From the NCBI RefSeq assembly GCF_017591435.1, contig NC_059289.1:16413426-16477425 (forward strand): a DNA stretch of 64,000 nucleotides, written 5' to 3'. Positions 57,326 to 64,000 of this stretch are shown piece after piece. This DNA is from Portunus trituberculatus (lineage: Eukaryota > Arthropoda > Malacostraca > Decapoda > Portunidae). The translations under genes and the position numbers were made by a program. Within the stretch, counting starts at the first letter, position 1; every line of letters begins with the position of its first letter. The notes under the pieces were generated by a model. The model ran no database searches. It was not told the origin of the DNA and saw only the letters and a program-made list of their open reading frames with translations.

Positions 57326-59200
57326 GTGTCATCTGACCTTGATGTGAAGATGCCTGAGTAATATTGACCCTTAGTGTAGTCAATGTCTTCTATTTCCTAG
57401 AGGCTTAAATGCTACAATATGGGATAAAAAAAAAAAAAAAAAAAAAATGTAAATGTGAAAGCATTCATATAGATGCTTTATCTCAGCTACCTTCCCTAAA
57501 AGGGAACATTGATTTGGTATATTTATTTGTCTGTATATTAGGTTGCTGACATTTCCACAAAGTTGGCTGAGAAAAAGCAGCTGCCAACATAGTCACACAT
57601 TGAAGTATCCCCATAAGTTACTTAAAGTCTGTCTGGAGGCCTCCAATGTGGTGAGGACTGATCCTCTCTGTGTAAGTCAGTGGCATACCACCTACAGGTC
57701 TTCAATACCAGCAACCAACAAATGTACTGCAATAACACCAAACCCCTCTCTGCATGACATAGTCAGCTGGCAAAGCTACGTAAATGCAGAGATGAACTTG
57801 CCAAAGGTGTATATGTTCTCAAGGCTCTCTTCTCATTCCATCGGTGATCTTCCTTTTAGCTTACACTATTAATGTTTAATTGTCATTTTCAAAAATGTCA
57901 ATCCTCTCATGTTCTTTACATGCCCAAACCATTGTAACATGCTTAGCTCTGCATCATCAACCAGTCCTCATCCAATCCCTCACATTTCCTTGTTCTTCAC
58001 AACACATTTCCTTATTTTCAATCACTTTTGTTATTCATTTCTGGCCCATCAAATGTAGCTACCACTAAACCCTAAGCTTTTCTTAGCATTCATTCCAAGT
58101 GATCCATGATAAGTTTAAAATTTTTACTCTAACCTTTCTTGCATCATTCATTCTGAACATAAATGTACAAATTAATAAGGGGAGGAATATCTTTCAGTAG
58201 CAAGCAAAGCTAAATGCTTGAAAAAGTCTACTTCATCAAACAAACCCATCCTTGAAAGCCACATTCATCCACCAACCACCTCTCATCCTTGTACAACTAT
58301 TACTTTAGGGTCAATTTCCTGCTTACACACCTTTCAACTCCCTTACTAGCTGTCTTAATCTCTTTCTGAATCACCTATAAGTTGATAATAATCTGCAAAC
58401 AGCAGTAAATTCAGATTCAACTCTACCATCACCAGTCACCAAACCAGAGCCTCTATTTAACATTTGCATACATTTCCCTACAAATTTAAACTATAGAGAA
58501 ATTAAACAACTAGGGGAATATCACAGATCACAACAAAGTCCAGTTTGAGCTGAAATACTACTGGTTTACCCTGCTACACCTGTTGCAGTTCTCTCTAAAT
58601 CCAAGAATACTAAAAACACCTTATCTTACCAAATGCATACTTAAAACTCCTCTCTTACAGCTAACAAGAGGTTCATGCATAAACATATACACAGTACTGC
58701 ATCCCAGAAATAAATATTTACTTTTTGAAACTATAAACAAATACAAAAATATAAAAACTTAAACCTACTCAGTCTATTCCTTGTATTCAAACATGTCTTA
58801 CTTGTTTAACACATACTTTCTACAGTTAAAAATAGGTTGCATTTAAAATTAGTAATTATATTGACACACTCCATCCACATTTTATATTTTCAAGATATAT
58901 AAGGAAAACTTTCACACACTTATATTTTGTTAGGTTAGTTATTATTGCTAAAATATCACAAATAACATATCCACAGAACTGGAAATCATCTGGCACTGAG
59001 GTTATCACTACGTCTTTTACATTTGGTGAACATGAAGGGAGATGTAAAGCCTGTGAGAAGTCTGCATCAGTCTACTCACTTGTGAATCTACTTGGCAGCC
59101 GTAAGAGATGCTCCCTTTATATTCACTATGTATATGGTACACTGATTACTTACCTATTTATGACAAGTGGACACACTTTTTGAGTACTTGGATGCATAAT
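57326..59200. other. Spacer between LINE copy B and CEP350-like stop codon
   Basis: Poly-A at 57427-57447 and otherwise AT-rich unique DNA. The part next to 59200 should hold the CEP350-like 3' UTR (minus strand); I cannot place its poly(A) site. No other gene seen. Confidence 0.4.

Positions 59201-64000
<4,800 letters not shown>

Overview
This is a stretch of animal nuclear DNA. Genes are split into many short exons with GT-AG introns, exons make up only a few percent of the sequence, and the proteins are metazoan. The very dense CT/GA, CA/GT, TA and trinucleotide microsatellites, several tRNA-derived SINE copies, CR1/L2-like non-LTR elements and many small DNA-transposon derivatives suggest an arthropod, most likely a malacostracan (decapod-like) crustacean. 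That assignment is inference from repeat style and protein similarity; no species marker was identified.

Layout. About 1-17 kb shows no gene I can support. It holds more than twenty long microsatellites, a roughly 146-bp T-rich tandem repeat array (about 7.99-10.24 kb), a purine-rich degenerate repeat block (12.3-13.24 kb) and two copies of a ~207-bp MITE flanked by TTAA. About 17-24 kb is mostly unique AT-rich sequence, possibly the 3' end of the next gene. From 43928 down to at least 25932 (minus strand) lies a LEDGF/HDGF-related gene (PSIP1 family, insect Jasper-like): thirteen coding exons join in frame to about 648 residues with an N-terminal PWWP domain, an AT-hook and a C-terminal integrase-binding-domain fold. 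Its introns hold a near-complete CR1/L2-like LINE, a PIF/Harbinger-type MITE inside that LINE, SINEs and nested Tc1/pogo-like MITEs.

Head-to-head with it, 1.7 kb away, the plus-strand gene at 45620-51786 encodes ubiquitin-conjugating enzyme UBE2G1: five coding exons, 166 residues, catalytic Cys90. Its promoter has a consensus NRF-1 palindrome. Intron 3 carries a hAT MITE inside a pogo-like MITE. About 53.8-59.2 kb is repeat-bearing intergenic sequence, including a tRNA-derived SINE and a second truncated LINE copy. From the right edge down to 59201 (minus strand) is the 3' end of a CEP350-like centrosomal protein gene: eight exons encoding the last ~548 residues.

The three genes are housekeeping-type (chromatin reading, ubiquitin conjugation, centrosome/microtubule anchoring) and show no sign of acting as one pathway. 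No tRNA, rRNA, CRISPR array or prokaryotic operon was found. The most unusual pattern is that LINE and SINE copies here repeatedly begin and end at (CA)n microsatellites, with truncated LINE 3' ends arranged head-to-tail through CA arrays. This looks like retrotransposition into, or tail-primed growth of, CA repeats.
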